Source: Deltaproteobacteria bacterium
GTDB lineage: Bacteria; Desulfobacterota; Desulfuromonadia; Geobacterales; JAJYBI01
Direction: 5' to 3'
DNA: 64,000 nucleotides
Assembly (NCBI GenBank): GCA_021779095.1
Contig: JAJYBI010000006.1
Coordinates: 97,898 to 161,897, forward strand
The position numbers and the translations under genes are program-made. The notes under the pieces were generated by a model, which was given only the letters and a program-made list of their open reading frames with translations, ran no database searches and was not told the DNA's origin. Shown in pieces: positions 20,343 to 29,177 of the stretch (its first letter is position 1; every line of letters starts with the position of its first letter).

Positions 20343-21023
20343 TTGGTCTTCTTCACCGGTACCGGCGTGGTCGTTAAGATCGTCCTGTTCGTCCTGCTTT
20401 TTTTCTCTGTCGTATCCTGGGCCATCATCTTCTTCAAGCTCCTGCAGATTCACAAGGCCAACGTGGAATCGGAGCGTTTCCTGGACTTCTTCTGGAAAAC
20501 CAAGCGGTTCGACGCCATCAACGCCCAGCTCGACCGCTTCGCCAACTCGCCCCTCACCATCCTGTTCAGCGAGGGGTACAGCGAGCTGAACAAGGTGAAA
20601 GACCGGGGCGAGGAAAAGCATGACCCGAACGTGGTCAGCACCGACCTGGGGGGGATCGAAAACATCTCCCGCGCCCTGCGCCGCGCCACCACATCCGAGA
20701 TCACCCGACTGGAAAAGTACACCACTTTCCTCGCCACCACCGGTTCCACCGCCCCGTTCATCGGCCTCTTCGGCACGGTCTGGGGGATCATGACCGCCTT
20801 CAAGGGGATCGGCGAGACCGGTTCCGCCTCCCTGGCGGTCGTCGCGCCGGGAATCGCCGAGGCGCTCATCGCCACCGCCATCGGCCTGGTGGCCGCCATT
20901 CCGGCCGTCATGGGATACAACCACTTCCAGAACCGGATCAAGGTGCTCATCGCGGGAATGGACAACTTCTCCACGGAATTCCTGAACATCGTTCAGCGCA
21001 CCTTCAGCAGGAAACAGGGGTAA
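20343..21023 (+). CDS. tolQ: TolQ/ExbB-type proton channel subunit
   Basis: Inner-membrane MotA/TolQ/ExbB protein of 226 residues. TM1 lies at the N-terminus (GVVVKIVLFVLLFFSVVSWAIIFFKLL). The conserved FIGLFGTVWGIMTAFKGIGETGSASLAVVAPGIAEALIATAIGLVAAIPAVMGYNHF block carries TM2 and TM3. With TolR it uses the proton gradient to energise the Tol complex. The start is TTG at 20343 with GGAGG nine bases upstream. First gene of tolQ-tolR-tolA-tolB-pal-cpoB; with tolB and pal present, TolQ is favoured over ExbB. Confidence 0.92.
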   Translation: MVFFTGTGVVVKIVLFVLLFFSVVSWAIIFFKLLQIHKANVESERFLDFFWKTKRFDAINAQLDRFANSPLTILFSEGYSELNKVKDRGEEKHDPNVVSTDLGGIENISRALRRATTSEITRLEKYTTFLATTGSTAPFIGLFGTVWGIMTAFKGIGETGSASLAVVAPGIAEALIATAIGLVAAIPAVMGYNHFQNRIKVLIAGMDNFSTEFLNIVQRTFSRKQG

Positions 21024-21026
21024 CCC

Positions 21027-21443
21027 ATGGAAATCGGCAGCAGAAACAGCGACCGCAGCACCATGTCGCAGATCAACGTGACGCCGCTGGTGGACGTCAT
21101 GCTGGTCCTCCTCGTCATCTTCATGGTGACCGCCCCGATGATGCAGCAGGGGGTGCAGGTGAACCTCCCCAAGGCCGCTACCAAGGCGATGGCCGCCCAG
21201 GAGGAGACCGTCGTGGTCACCCTGGACAAAAGCGGCAAGCTGTTCATCAACAAGGACGAGACCACGTTTACGGAACTGCGGAACAAACTGACGTCGATGT
21301 TCGCCAACCGCACCAAGAAAGAGGTGTTCCTCAAGGCAGACCAGGACGTCCCCTACGGCGAAGTCGTTAAAACCATGGCGGAGATCAAGGCAGCCGGCAT
21401 CGAACGGCTCGGCATGGTGACGGAGCCTTCCCAGCAGAAATGA
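21027..21443 (+). CDS. tolR: TolR/ExbD-type stator protein
   Basis: 138 residues with one N-terminal TM preceded by SQINVTPLVDVMLVLLVIFMVTAPMM; the Asp in PLVDVML is the conserved protonatable residue. A periplasmic domain follows (VVTLDKSGKLFINKDETTF, VFLKADQDVPYGEVVKTMAEIKAAG). It couples with TolQ. It starts three bases after tolQ and overlaps the next gene by four bases (ATGA). Confidence 0.94.
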   Translation: MEIGSRNSDRSTMSQINVTPLVDVMLVLLVIFMVTAPMMQQGVQVNLPKAATKAMAAQEETVVVTLDKSGKLFINKDETTFTELRNKLTSMFANRTKKEVFLKADQDVPYGEVVKTMAEIKAAGIERLGMVTEPSQQK

Positions 21444-22198
21444 CACGTAATAACAAGCGCATCGAGCCCCGGCTCCGGTCGCTGCTGGCAATATCCCTCG
21501 GCATCCACGTGGTGCTGTATTACCTGCTGGCCACCTTCCACTTCACCATCCCGAATTTCCGGGAAGAGCCGGTCTGCTACGTGGATATCACGAACCTGCC
21601 GGTCGCCTCCCCCCGTCATGGGACCGCGGCACCTGCCGCCGCCTCCGCACCCCAGCGTACCACTGAGCCGGAGATGAAGCAGCCGTCTCTGCCCACGCCG
21701 AAGACATCCCCCCAACCAGCGGCAAAACCGGTTACAACGGCGGCAAAACCGGCGGAAACGGCCCAGGATTTCGAGAAGCGGATGGCGCGGATTGCCCAGG
21801 ATGTAGGAGCCAGGCACACCGATTCCGCCATCGAGGCGCTCCAGAAGAAGATGGCCGCCGCAGGGAGCAAGGAACCGCAGGGGATGCCGACCGGTACCGG
21901 CACCCAGTCGGGTAGCTCCTATGCCGCCTACATCCAGTCGCGGCTCGCCGACGCCTTCCGGGAGACCATCGCCTACGAAAGCGGCAACCCGCAGACGGCG
22001 GTACTGCTGACCATCGACCAGAACGGCCGGCTCATCGGCCAGAAGATCGTGCGTTCCAGCAAGGACCAGCTGTTCGAGAACGCCGTGAGACGGGCCATCT
22101 CCCTCGCCTCGTCTCATTTCCCGCCGTCTCCCGACGGCAAGCACCACGAAATCGGCTTCGTGTTCCGGCCCCAAGGGGTCGGCGTCGGGAAAAAATAG
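21440..22198 (+). CDS. tolA: TolA-like energy transducer (TonB C-terminal type)
   Basis: 252 residues: a single N-terminal TM (LLAISLGIHVVLYYLLATFHF), then a Pro/Ala/Thr-rich periplasmic linker (about 55-110). A helical stretch follows and then a C-terminal TonB/TolA domain (YAAYIQSRLADAFRETIAYESGNPQTAVLLTIDQNGRLIGQKIVRSSKDQLFENAVRRAI). It spans the periplasm to connect TolQR with Pal/TolB. The assignment to TolA rests largely on position, since the linker is poorly conserved. Four-base overlap with tolR. Confidence 0.88.
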   Translation: MTRNNKRIEPRLRSLLAISLGIHVVLYYLLATFHFTIPNFREEPVCYVDITNLPVASPRHGTAAPAAASAPQRTTEPEMKQPSLPTPKTSPQPAAKPVTTAAKPAETAQDFEKRMARIAQDVGARHTDSAIEALQKKMAAAGSKEPQGMPTGTGTQSGSSYAAYIQSRLADAFRETIAYESGNPQTAVLLTIDQNGRLIGQKIVRSSKDQLFENAVRRAISLASSHFPPSPDGKHHEIGFVFRPQGVGVGKK

Positions 22199-22237
22199 CG
22201 GCACGCCGCACTGCCACCGCCCGCGGTCGGAGATCTC

Positions 22238-23524
22238 ATGAAAAAATTCCTCCTCGTTTTCGCCATCCTGTTCCTCCTGCCCGCCACCGGTTTTGCCCAG
22301 CAGAGCTACCTGGAGGTCACCGCGCCGGGCAACCGGCAGCTCCAGCTCGCCATCGCCGCGCCGGTTGCGCTGTCCGGCGGCCCGCATGCCGACATCGCCC
22401 GGGAACTGACCGGGGTCCTGCAGTTCGACATGACCCTGGCCGGACCGTTTTCCGTGATGCCGCTTCCCACGGCACCGGGAACGGAGGGGATCAGGCCCGG
22501 CGAATTCAGCTTCGCCCCCTGGAAGGCGGCCGGCGCCGATCTGCTCATCAAGTCCGGCTACACGGTGAGCGGCACAACGCTGACCGTCGAGTTCAGGCTC
22601 TACGACGTGCTCCGGGGGACGGAGGTGACCGCCAAGCGTTACGCGGGAACCGAACATGATGTGCGGAAGATCGCCCACTCCTTTTCCGACGAGATCATGC
22701 GCGCCATGACCGGCGAGGCGGGCCCGTTCTCCGGCAAGGTGGCGTTCGTCTCCACCGTCACCGGCAACAAGGAGCTGTACCTGATGGACTACGACGGCCA
22801 CAACGTCCAGCGGCTGACCGGCAACGGCTCCATCAACCTCGATCCCGACTTTTCCCCCAGCGGCCGGGAGCTGATCTACACCTCCTACAAGAAGCACAAC
22901 CCCGACCTGTACCGCCGGGAACTGTTCACCGGCGCCGAAGCACGCATATCCCACAGCCGGGGGATCAACGTCACGGGAGCCTGGGCGCCGGACGGCAACC
23001 GGATCGCCCTCGCCCGGAGCGTGAGCGGCATCTCCCAGATCTACGTCATCGACAAGAACGGCAAGCAGCTGGCGCGGCTCACCCATAGCGGCGCCATCGA
23101 TATCTCTCCCGCCTGGTCCCCCGACGGCTCGAAGATCGCCTTCGTATCGGACCGGTACGGCAAACCGCAGATCTTCATCATGAACGCGGACGGAAGCGGG
23201 GTACATCGGCTGACCTACAAAGGCAACTACAACGTGACCCCCCGCTGGTCACCCAAGGGAGACCGGATCGCTTACTGCCGCCGGGAAGGGGGCGGGTTCC
23301 AGATCCATACCATCTCCCCCGACGGTACGGGCGACACCGAGCTTACCTCCGCCGGCAGCAACGAGCACCCCCGCTGGTCACCCGACGGCCGATACATCAT
23401 CTTCAGTTCGAATAGGACGGGGCGTGACGCCATCTACGTCATGCGCGCCGACGGCACCGGAGAGGTCAGGGTATCCCGGGGAAAACGGAGCGACAGCCAC
23501 CCGGTCTGGTCACCGCACTGGTAA
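22238..23524 (+). CDS. tolB: Tol-Pal system beta-propeller protein TolB
   Basis: Periplasmic protein of 428 residues with a Sec signal peptide (MKKFLLVFAILFLLPATGFA). An N-terminal alpha/beta domain (about 25-160) precedes a six-bladed beta-propeller, whose blades are marked by repeated WSPDG and KIAFVSDR/YGKPQIFIMNADGSG motifs. It binds Pal and is released by TolA. It lies 39 bp after tolA and upstream of pal. Confidence 0.97.
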   Translation: MKKFLLVFAILFLLPATGFAQQSYLEVTAPGNRQLQLAIAAPVALSGGPHADIARELTGVLQFDMTLAGPFSVMPLPTAPGTEGIRPGEFSFAPWKAAGADLLIKSGYTVSGTTLTVEFRLYDVLRGTEVTAKRYAGTEHDVRKIAHSFSDEIMRAMTGEAGPFSGKVAFVSTVTGNKELYLMDYDGHNVQRLTGNGSINLDPDFSPSGRELIYTSYKKHNPDLYRRELFTGAEARISHSRGINVTGAWAPDGNRIALARSVSGISQIYVIDKNGKQLARLTHSGAIDISPAWSPDGSKIAFVSDRYGKPQIFIMNADGSGVHRLTYKGNYNVTPRWSPKGDRIAYCRREGGGFQIHTISPDGTGDTELTSAGSNEHPRWSPDGRYIIFSSNRTGRDAIYVMRADGTGEVRVSRGKRSDSHPVWSPHW

Positions 23525-23636
23525 CCGCGGCCCCCTTCTCTGGCCGGTTGAATCCGTCATATTGATGCAGTATACTTCGTCCGTCGGGGCAATCAGGCCC
23601 CGCAAGATTGCACTGCCCAGGAAAAGGAGAATATCC

Positions 23637-24221
23637 ATGCACAGGAAACTTGCAGCAGTCATGATGGTTCTTTGCTGCGGCGCACTCGCGGTCGGCGGCT
23701 GCGCAAAGAAAGAAATGGTGAAGGGTGAGGAGTCCAACCTCTCCGCCGCGCCGCTCCCCCAGTCCACGACACCCACCGAAACCACCCCCGCCCCGCCGGC
23801 ACAGCCACTGACGGAGCAGGCCGTCAAGCAGGAACCGATCGCGGAGGCGCCGGCCGTCAAGGAGCAGCCGGTTTCCAGCCAGGCGATCGAGGCCGCACTG
23901 AAAACGGTCTATTTCGACTTCGACTCGTTTACGCTCTCACCGGCGGCCCGTGATACGCTCGCCGGGGATGCCCGGTACCTGGTCAAGAACCCCGCGGTCA
24001 AGGTCCAGATCGAAGGCCACTGCGACGAGCGGGGTTCCGACGAATACAACCTCGCCCTCGGCGAAAAACGCGCGACTACGGTCATGAACTACCTGGAAAC
24101 CCTGGGGGTCCCGGCCGCCCGGATGACCACCATCAGCTACGGCAAGGAAAAACCGGCCGTCGAAGGGCATGACGAAGCAGCCTGGGCGAAGAACCGGCGC
24201 GCAGCTTTCGTTGCCCAATAA
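23637..24221 (+). CDS. pal: Peptidoglycan-associated lipoprotein Pal
   Basis: Outer-membrane lipoprotein of 194 residues. A lipobox-like ALAVGGC puts the lipidated Cys at 22. A Pro/Thr-rich linker follows, then an OmpA-like domain with VYFDFDSFTLSPAARDTL, VQIEGHCDERGSDEYNLALGEKRA and KNRRAAFV that binds meso-diaminopimelate in peptidoglycan. The frame is open from 23424 (inside tolB), but AAGGAG plus ATG at 23637 and the signal peptide fix the start. Confidence 0.95.
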   Translation: MHRKLAAVMMVLCCGALAVGGCAKKEMVKGEESNLSAAPLPQSTTPTETTPAPPAQPLTEQAVKQEPIAEAPAVKEQPVSSQAIEAALKTVYFDFDSFTLSPAARDTLAGDARYLVKNPAVKVQIEGHCDERGSDEYNLALGEKRATTVMNYLETLGVPAARMTTISYGKEKPAVEGHDEAAWAKNRRAAFVAQ

Positions 24222-24249
24222 CACCCATACCACTGCCCGGAGGAACAAG

Positions 24250-25077
24250 ATGAAGCGTACACTGTTGCGCGGGGCCGCCGCCCTCACCCTGCTGTACCTT
24301 GCGGGGTGCGTCACCCAGGGAGACCTGCAGGACGTATCCCGTGACGTAGAGGACGTCAATTCACGGCTGTTCCAGATGCAGAAGGATCTGAACTCGGTCC
24401 GGTCCGAGACGGGCGACAAGGTCACCGCGAGCATGAAGGGATACCAGGACGAACTGGATACGGTGCGCAAGCAGCAGGCCGACCTGCAGGCCTCCCTCGA
24501 CAGCACCCGGGTAGACCTGCAGTCCCTGGCCGGCAAGGTGGATGAAAACGCCATGCAGTCGAAAAAGCCCGAGGAAGATATCGGGCTGTTGCGGGAAGAC
24601 CTGGAGCGGCGCCTGTCCGCCGCGGAGGACCGACTGACGAAACTGGAAAAAGGGATGGAAGAGGTGCAGAAGAAGCTTGCCGCTCCTCCCCCCGCACCCG
24701 TGGCGAAGAGTCCGGAAGAGGTCTACCAGCAGGCGATCGACACGTTCAAGGCGGGCAAGTTCGACGAGGCGCGCGGGATGTTCACCGGCTTCATCAAGCA
24801 GTACCCCACGAATGAACTCGCATCCAACGCCCAGTACTGGGTCGGCGAGACGTATTACAGCGAGAAGAAGTACGAGCAGGCGATCCTGGCGTTCCAGGAC
24901 GTCATCAAGAAATATCCGAACACGGGCAAGGTCCCTGCCGCCATGCTGAAGCAGGGGATGTCCTTCTTCGCCATCGGCGACGACAAGAGCGCGAAATACG
25001 TCCTGAAGAAGCTGACGACGGACTACCCGCTCTCCGACGAGGCGACCACCGCCGCGGCGAAACTGAAAGGGATGTAA
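24250..25077 (+). CDS. cpoB: CpoB/YbgF, Tol-Pal accessory TPR protein
   Basis: 275 residues: signal with lipobox LYLAGC (Cys at about 19), an extended N-terminal coiled coil (about 25-145) and three C-terminal TPR units (PEEVYQQAIDTFKAGKFDEARGMFTGFIKQYP; NAQYWVGETYYSEKKYEQAILAFQDVIKKYP; AAMLKQGMSFFAIGDDKSAKYVLKKLTTDYP). E. coli CpoB coordinates Tol with PBP1B; a lipidated form fits delta-proteobacterial homologues. ATG 24250 follows CCGGAGGAA; an earlier frame opening at 24169 overlaps pal. Last gene of the operon, followed by a terminator. Confidence 0.92.
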   Translation: MKRTLLRGAAALTLLYLAGCVTQGDLQDVSRDVEDVNSRLFQMQKDLNSVRSETGDKVTASMKGYQDELDTVRKQQADLQASLDSTRVDLQSLAGKVDENAMQSKKPEEDIGLLREDLERRLSAAEDRLTKLEKGMEEVQKKLAAPPPAPVAKSPEEVYQQAIDTFKAGKFDEARGMFTGFIKQYPTNELASNAQYWVGETYYSEKKYEQAILAFQDVIKKYPNTGKVPAAMLKQGMSFFAIGDDKSAKYVLKKLTTDYPLSDEATTAAAKLKGM

Positions 25078-25080
25078 CGG

Positions 25081-25111
25081 AAAAAGGCGGGGTTGACCAC
25101 CCCGCCTTTTT
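25081..25111. terminator. Bidirectional terminator between cpoB and tatA
   Basis: A-run, 8-bp stem GGCGGGGT/ACCCCGCC, five-base loop, T-run. It serves the plus-strand tol operon and the minus-strand tatA gene. Confidence 0.93.
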
Positions 25112-25133
25112 CATATCCGGTTATGCGCAGAAT

Positions 25134-25433
25134 TCAAACTTCCGCCTTCTCCTCCGGCGGCGCCTTCGCCTCGGCAGAGGCCGACGTCCCCTTTCCGGCA
25201 GCGGCCATCTCCGCATCCTTGGCCGCGATCTCCCGGGCAATCCGCTCCCGCTCGTCCTGATCGTGCTTGTTCGCTTCCTGTTCCAGGTCGCGCTTGAAGT
25301 CTTCCGAGGCCCGCTTGAACTCCGCAAGCCCCTTCCCCAGGGAACGGGCCAGTTCCGGCAGTTTATGCGGCCCGATAACCACCAGCGCAATCACCAGGAT
25401 GATAACCAGCTCCGGCATACCGATTCCGAACAT
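25134..25433 (-). CDS. tatA: Twin-arginine translocase subunit TatA/TatB family
   Basis: 99 residues: one N-terminal TM ([20 protein letters not shown]), a hinge (PHKLPELA), an amphipathic helix ([21 protein letters not shown]) and a charged Glu/Lys/Ala tail. TatA and TatB share this layout; the FG before the hinge region and the length fit TatA, but TatB is possible. No tatC is in the window. ATG 25433 has GGAGA eight bases upstream; a GTG two codons earlier is less likely. Confidence 0.88.
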   Translation of the reverse strand: MFGIGMPELVIILVIALVVIGPHKLPELARSLGKGLAEFKRASEDFKRDLEQEANKHDQDERERIAREIAAKDAEMAAAGKGTSASAEAKAPPEEKAEV

Positions 25434-25534
25434 AGGCACTGTCTCCGTGCGCGGCGCGCCGCGTTAGTTTATGAAAATGATAGAGAGATTGCCCCATTCT
25501 GTCAACCGGCATCTGGTGCCGGGAGGCAAAGGGT

Positions 25535-25564
25535 TTGACATATGTGCAACCATTGTTCTAATAT
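25535..25564 (+). promoter_or_regulatory. Sigma70 promoter of nadA
   Basis: TTGACA (25535-25540), 18-bp spacer, TAATAT (25559-25564), 55 bp before the nadA ATG; a near-consensus promoter. Confidence 0.75.
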
Positions 25565-25618
25565 CACCATCTCTCCCGAAATCGGGAACCATCTGAATTG
25601 ACAGGGGATTATGACGAC

Positions 25619-26533
25619 ATGTCCGCGACGAGCGTTATCGAGGAAATTCGGGACCTGCTGAAACGGCACAACGGCATCCTGCTTGCCCACAATTACATGC
25701 GCGACGAGGTACAGGAGATCGCCGACATCACCGGAGACTCGCTGGCGCTCTCCATGGAGGCGGCCCGCACCGACGCGGAGCTGATCGTCTTCTGCGGCGT
25801 CCACTTCATGGCGGAATCCGCCTCTATCCTCTCGCCGGACAAGACGGTGCTCCTGCCGCGGCTGGACGCAGGCTGCCCCATGGCCGACATGGTGGATGTG
25901 GCCGGGCTGGAGGCGATGAAGGCGCAGCACCCCGGCGTGCCGGTGGTCACCTACGTGAACTCCTCCGCGGCGGTGAAGGCGGTCAGCGACATCTGCTGTA
26001 CCTCCGCCAACGCGGGAAAGGTCGTGGCATCGCTCCCCGACAGGGAGATCATCTTCGTCCCCGACCGGAACCTGGGGCGCTACGTGGCCCGCACGTCCGA
26101 CAAGACCTTCCATTTCTGGGACGGGTACTGCCCCACCCACGAACGGATGAAGCCGGAGGACGTGCTGAAAAGGAAGAGCGAACACCCGGACGCCCTGTTC
26201 ATCTGCCACCCCGAGTGCAACCCGGCGGTCTCCGCCCTGGCGGACCACGTCTGCTCCACCTCGGGGATGTACGACTACTGCCGCAAAAGCCCGGCCAGGA
26301 AGTTCATCATCGGCACCGAGGCGGGTATCCTCTACCGGCTGCGGGTGGAGAACCCGGAGAAGGAGTTCATCCTCGCCTCGCCGGCGCTCATCTGCCCCAA
26401 CATGAAGCTCACCTCGCTGGAAGACGTGCTGCATGCGCTGCGGACCCTGTCGCCGGTGGTGAAGGTGCCGGAAGAGATCCGGGTGCCGGCCAAACGCGCC
26501 CTCGACCGCATGCTGGCAATACCCAGAGACTAA
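25619..26533 (+). CDS. nadA: Quinolinate synthase NadA
   Basis: Condenses iminoaspartate with DHAP to quinolinate in NAD synthesis, using an oxygen-sensitive [4Fe-4S] cluster. 304 residues. The three cluster cysteines expected from the T. maritima enzyme are Cys86 (DAGCPMAD), Cys171 (DGYCPTHE) and Cys259 ([10 protein letters not shown]). Other motifs are [20 protein letters not shown] and [11 protein letters not shown] 25619 is preceded by AGGGG; an upstream in-frame TTG at 25598 lacks a good site. nadB and nadC are not in the window. Confidence 0.96.
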   Translation: MSATSVIEEIRDLLKRHNGILLAHNYMRDEVQEIADITGDSLALSMEAARTDAELIVFCGVHFMAESASILSPDKTVLLPRLDAGCPMADMVDVAGLEAMKAQHPGVPVVTYVNSSAAVKAVSDICCTSANAGKVVASLPDREIIFVPDRNLGRYVARTSDKTFHFWDGYCPTHERMKPEDVLKRKSEHPDALFICHPECNPAVSALADHVCSTSGMYDYCRKSPARKFIIGTEAGILYRLRVENPEKEFILASPALICPNMKLTSLEDVLHALRTLSPVVKVPEEIRVPAKRALDRMLAIPRD

Positions 26534-26535
26534 CT

Positions 26536-26596
26536 GGCACAGGGCGCAGGAAAAGGCTCATCTTGTGCCGTGCGCCGTGCGCCTTGAGCCCCGAGG
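26536..26596. repeat. Inverted heptamer arrays between nadA and the gamma-CA gene
   Basis: Two units on the left (GGCACAG, GGCGCAG) plus GGCTCAT face an inverted set on the right (CTTGTGC, CGTGCGC twice, CTTGAGC). The unit length is 7. It begins three bases after the nadA stop and could fold as a hairpin in the transcript. Confidence 0.7.
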
Positions 26597-26603
26597 TGTT
26601 TTT

Positions 26604-27137
26604 ATGATCCGACCGTTTCAAGGGATGCACCCGAACATCGATGACACCGCCTTCATCGCCGAGACCGCCGTGGTCATCGGTGACGTGACCATCGGCGCCC
26701 AGAGCAGCATCTGGTACAACGTGGTGGTCAGGGGGGACGTGAACTTCATCCGGATCGGCGACCGGACCAACATCCAGGACCTGTCCATGTGCCACGTGAC
26801 CCACAAAAAGAACGCCGAGGACCCGGGTGCGCCGCTCATCATCGGCAACGACGTGACCGTCGGGCACAGCGTGACCCTGCACGGCTGTACCATCGAGGAC
26901 GGCGCCTTTATCGGCATGCAGGCGATCATCATGGACAAGGTGGTCGTGGGGGAAGGTGCACTGGTAGGGGCGCGGGCGCTCGTCACCGAGGGGACGGTCA
27001 TCCCGCCCCACACCCTCTGGGTCGGCTCGCCGGCGAAGTACAAGCGGGACCTGACGCCGGACGAAGTCGCCTGGCTGGCGAGATCTTCGCAAAACTACGT
27101 CAGGTACTCCCGGGAATACCTGGCGGACACCCCTTAA
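26604..27137 (+). CDS. Gamma carbonic anhydrase family protein
   Basis: Left-handed beta-helix (hexapeptide-repeat) trimer, 177 residues. Metal-ligand histidines are visible at 64/67 (MCHVTHKK), 88 (VGHSV) and 93 (LHGC). Hexapeptide turns such as IGDVTIGAQSSIWYNVVVRGDV and a C-terminal helix (TPDEVAWLARSSQNYVRYSREYL) match the YrdA/CaiE-like branch. Carbonic anhydrase activity is not assured in this branch. ATG 26604 has GAGGTG upstream. It is likely co-transcribed with nadA across the heptamer array and is followed by a terminator. Confidence 0.9.
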   Translation: MIRPFQGMHPNIDDTAFIAETAVVIGDVTIGAQSSIWYNVVVRGDVNFIRIGDRTNIQDLSMCHVTHKKNAEDPGAPLIIGNDVTVGHSVTLHGCTIEDGAFIGMQAIIMDKVVVGEGALVGARALVTEGTVIPPHTLWVGSPAKYKRDLTPDEVAWLARSSQNYVRYSREYLADTP

Positions 27138-27141
27138 TCAC

Positions 27142-27171
27142 AAAAAGGCCCCCGGCATCCGGGGGCCTTTT
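27142..27171. terminator. Terminator after gamma-CA gene (bidirectional)
   Basis: A-run, GGCCCCCGG/CCGGGGGCC stem with a CAT loop, T-run, in the convergent gap with the SYLF gene. Confidence 0.93.
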
Positions 27172-27203
27172 CATTTCTGCATGCTCACTTCGACCTGACG
27201 CTC

Positions 27204-27911
27204 TCAGTTGTCCCGGTTCGCATACCTGTTCAGCAGGTCCTGCAGCTTCTTCACCTCGGGGGAGGCACTCGACACGCTGCCGTCCAGGATCTCCGTGGCG
27301 CTCACCCCCTTCTTGCCGTAGAATTGCGCGTTGGCATCGTCATCGATACTGATGACGGCGCCGTCAAGCGCAATCCCGGCGAACAGCCCCCTGCTCCGGG
27401 AGTAGGAGTAGATCTCCGCCTTCAACTGGATATCGGTGGAAGCGGATGTGTCCCTCCCCACCGGGCCCGCCGCCACCGCCGCATCGGCACCGAGGGTGAA
27501 TTTGCCCTTCCGGATGTTGTCGACACTCTTGCGGGTCTTGAACACGAGGATGACATCCGTGGACTGGGCCCCGATCTGCCAGCCGACACTCCCCCCAGCC
27601 AGGGAAATGAAGGAGGGAGAGCTCCACCCCTTGTCGTGGTCGTGCACGAGCAGCACCCCCGTGCCGTACCTGCCGCCGAGAATGAACCCCACCTTGATGA
27701 CCCCGGGGATAATGGCGATGCCGTACGCGTCGGACAACAGGGCCGGCGGCAGCCCCTTCTCGGGGATTCCCTGAATGTCCTTCAGCACGTACGTGGCATC
27801 GGTGAGCTTCCGCTCCGGGTCCTCCGCCCTGGCCGGGGAAACTGCCGCCATCAGCGTTGCCAGTGTCACGAGCAGCCCCGCAGCCACCAGTGCGATACCT
27901 TTCATGCGCAT
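27204..27911 (-). CDS. SYLF-domain (YSC84) lipid-binding-like secreted protein
   Basis: 235 residues with a Sec signal peptide (MRMKGIALVAAGLLVTLATLMAAVSPARA). A SYLF/YSC84 domain follows: LLSDAYGIAIIPGVIKVGFILGGRYGTGVLLVHD, WSSPSFISLAGGSVGWQIGAQSTDVILVF, AAVAAGPVGRDTSASTD and YSYSRSRGLFAGIALDGAVIS. Eukaryotic SYLF domains bind phosphoinositides; the role of bacterial secreted versions is unknown, and periplasmic or envelope placement is inferred. ATG 27911 has AAGGAG seven bases upstream. Convergent with the gamma-CA gene. Confidence 0.88.
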   Translation of the reverse strand: MRMKGIALVAAGLLVTLATLMAAVSPARAEDPERKLTDATYVLKDIQGIPEKGLPPALLSDAYGIAIIPGVIKVGFILGGRYGTGVLLVHDHDKGWSSPSFISLAGGSVGWQIGAQSTDVILVFKTRKSVDNIRKGKFTLGADAAVAAGPVGRDTSASTDIQLKAEIYSYSRSRGLFAGIALDGAVISIDDDANAQFYGKKGVSATEILDGSVSSASPEVKKLQDLLNRYANRDN

Positions 27912-28114
27912 GATCGTTCTCCTTGTCCCATGGTCGTGAATGTTGCACCCCGCCCAACCAGGTGCCTGCTCACATCATACCTCATTCCGCTGGCTTTGCC
28001 ACCACACAACCCCGCCCGGCACGGCTACCTGAAAATCCTTTTCTCGACGGAACCTTTCATGGTAAGAATGCTGCACGGATACCGTTTACACAACATATAC
28101 GATGCGGAGGCGGC

Positions 28115-28417
28115 ATGAAAGCAAACCAGGAGGAACTGGCCCTCCAGGTGGACGAGGCGGAATGGGGCTGGCTGCGCCCGCATCTGGAGCGTGGCGGCAT
28201 CATCGTGATCTCCCACGGGCTCGACCTGGCCGACGCCGGCGTGGGGATCGCCGAAGACAACACCGCCGCCGTGCAGGGATGGATCTCTGCAGGGATGCTG
28301 GGCAAGCCGACGGAGGAACAGATTGAGGAATGGGACGCGGACCAGGGGAGACGGTTCCGGACCCTGATCGTCAGCCCGTTCATCCTGGTCCAGGAGATCG
28401 CCATCGCCAGGGCCTGA
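28115..28417 (+). CDS. DUF2288 family protein
   Basis: 100 residues, soluble. The DUF2288 signature is recognisable: WGWLRPHLERGGIIVISHGLDLADAGVGIAEDN, then W.S.GM.GKPTEEQIEEWD and the end LIVSPFILVQEIA. Function unknown. ATG 28115 has GGAGG four bases upstream; an open frame extends to 27923 without a ribosome site. It is 13 bp upstream of the DUF1847 gene and likely in one transcript. Confidence 0.82.
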   Translation: MKANQEELALQVDEAEWGWLRPHLERGGIIVISHGLDLADAGVGIAEDNTAAVQGWISAGMLGKPTEEQIEEWDADQGRRFRTLIVSPFILVQEIAIARA

Positions 28418-28430
28418 CAAGGAGGAAATC

Positions 28431-29177
28431 ATGTCGAAGGAAGAGACGACACCCGTCGCCTGCGCCCGGTGCAGCGCCGTCTGGAAACACGACGGCACCA
28501 CCAACTGCTGGAGCGATCCGGCGGCGCGGCCGGGCCGGCCGGCCTACTGCCCCACCAACCGCCACGGCGGGATCATCGACGCGGCGTTCGAGGGGTACCG
28601 GGACGACAGCGACGACGCGCGGCTCGCCCGGGTCGCCGCCCGGGTCGAGGGGATGTGTTACCGGAAAACGGAGGGAAACGGCCCCGTCACCCCGCGCTGG
28701 ACGCGGGTGGAGGACACAGTCGCCCTGGCGCGGCTCATGGGGTGGAAAAAGATCGGCATCGCCACCTGCATCGGTCTCCTGGCCGAAGCGGAGCAGCTCT
28801 CCCTGATCCTCACCGCCCAGGGGCTGGAGCCGCACAGCATCTGCTGCAAGACGGGAAGCTTCGACAAGCGGGAACTGGGGATCGAGGAGTCGGACAAGGT
28901 GCGCCCCGGCACCTTCGAGCCGGCCTGCAACCCCGTGGCACAGGCGGAAGTCCTGAACCGGTGCGGCACGGAGATGAACATCATCGTCGGGCTCTGCGTC
29001 GGCCACGATATGCTCTTCACGAAGCACTCCGCGGCGCCGGTCACGACGCTGGTCTGCAAGGACCGGGTCACCGGGCACAACCCGGCGGCGGTGCTCTACG
29101 GCCAGAATTTCTACTACAAGCGGCTGCAGAAGGTGCCGGTCATCGGCGACGAGGAGCTGGAGAGGCTCAAGGGATAG
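28431..29177 (+). CDS. DUF1847 putative metal-binding protein
   Basis: 248 residues rich in cysteine. CARCSAVW near the N-terminus, YCPTNRHGGIIDAAF, GMCYRKTEG, IATCIGLLAEAEQL, SICCKTGSFDKRELG, EPACNPVAQAEVLN and VGLCVGHDMLFTKHSAAPVTTLVCKDRVTGHNP mark DUF1847. The conserved cysteines suggest a metal or Fe-S site, but the function is unknown. AAGGAGGAAATC precedes the ATG. Its 3' end overlaps the convergent thpR gene by 11 bp. Confidence 0.86.
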   Translation: MSKEETTPVACARCSAVWKHDGTTNCWSDPAARPGRPAYCPTNRHGGIIDAAFEGYRDDSDDARLARVAARVEGMCYRKTEGNGPVTPRWTRVEDTVALARLMGWKKIGIATCIGLLAEAEQLSLILTAQGLEPHSICCKTGSFDKRELGIEESDKVRPGTFEPACNPVAQAEVLNRCGTEMNIIVGLCVGHDMLFTKHSAAPVTTLVCKDRVTGHNPAAVLYGQNFYYKRLQKVPVIGDEELERLKG

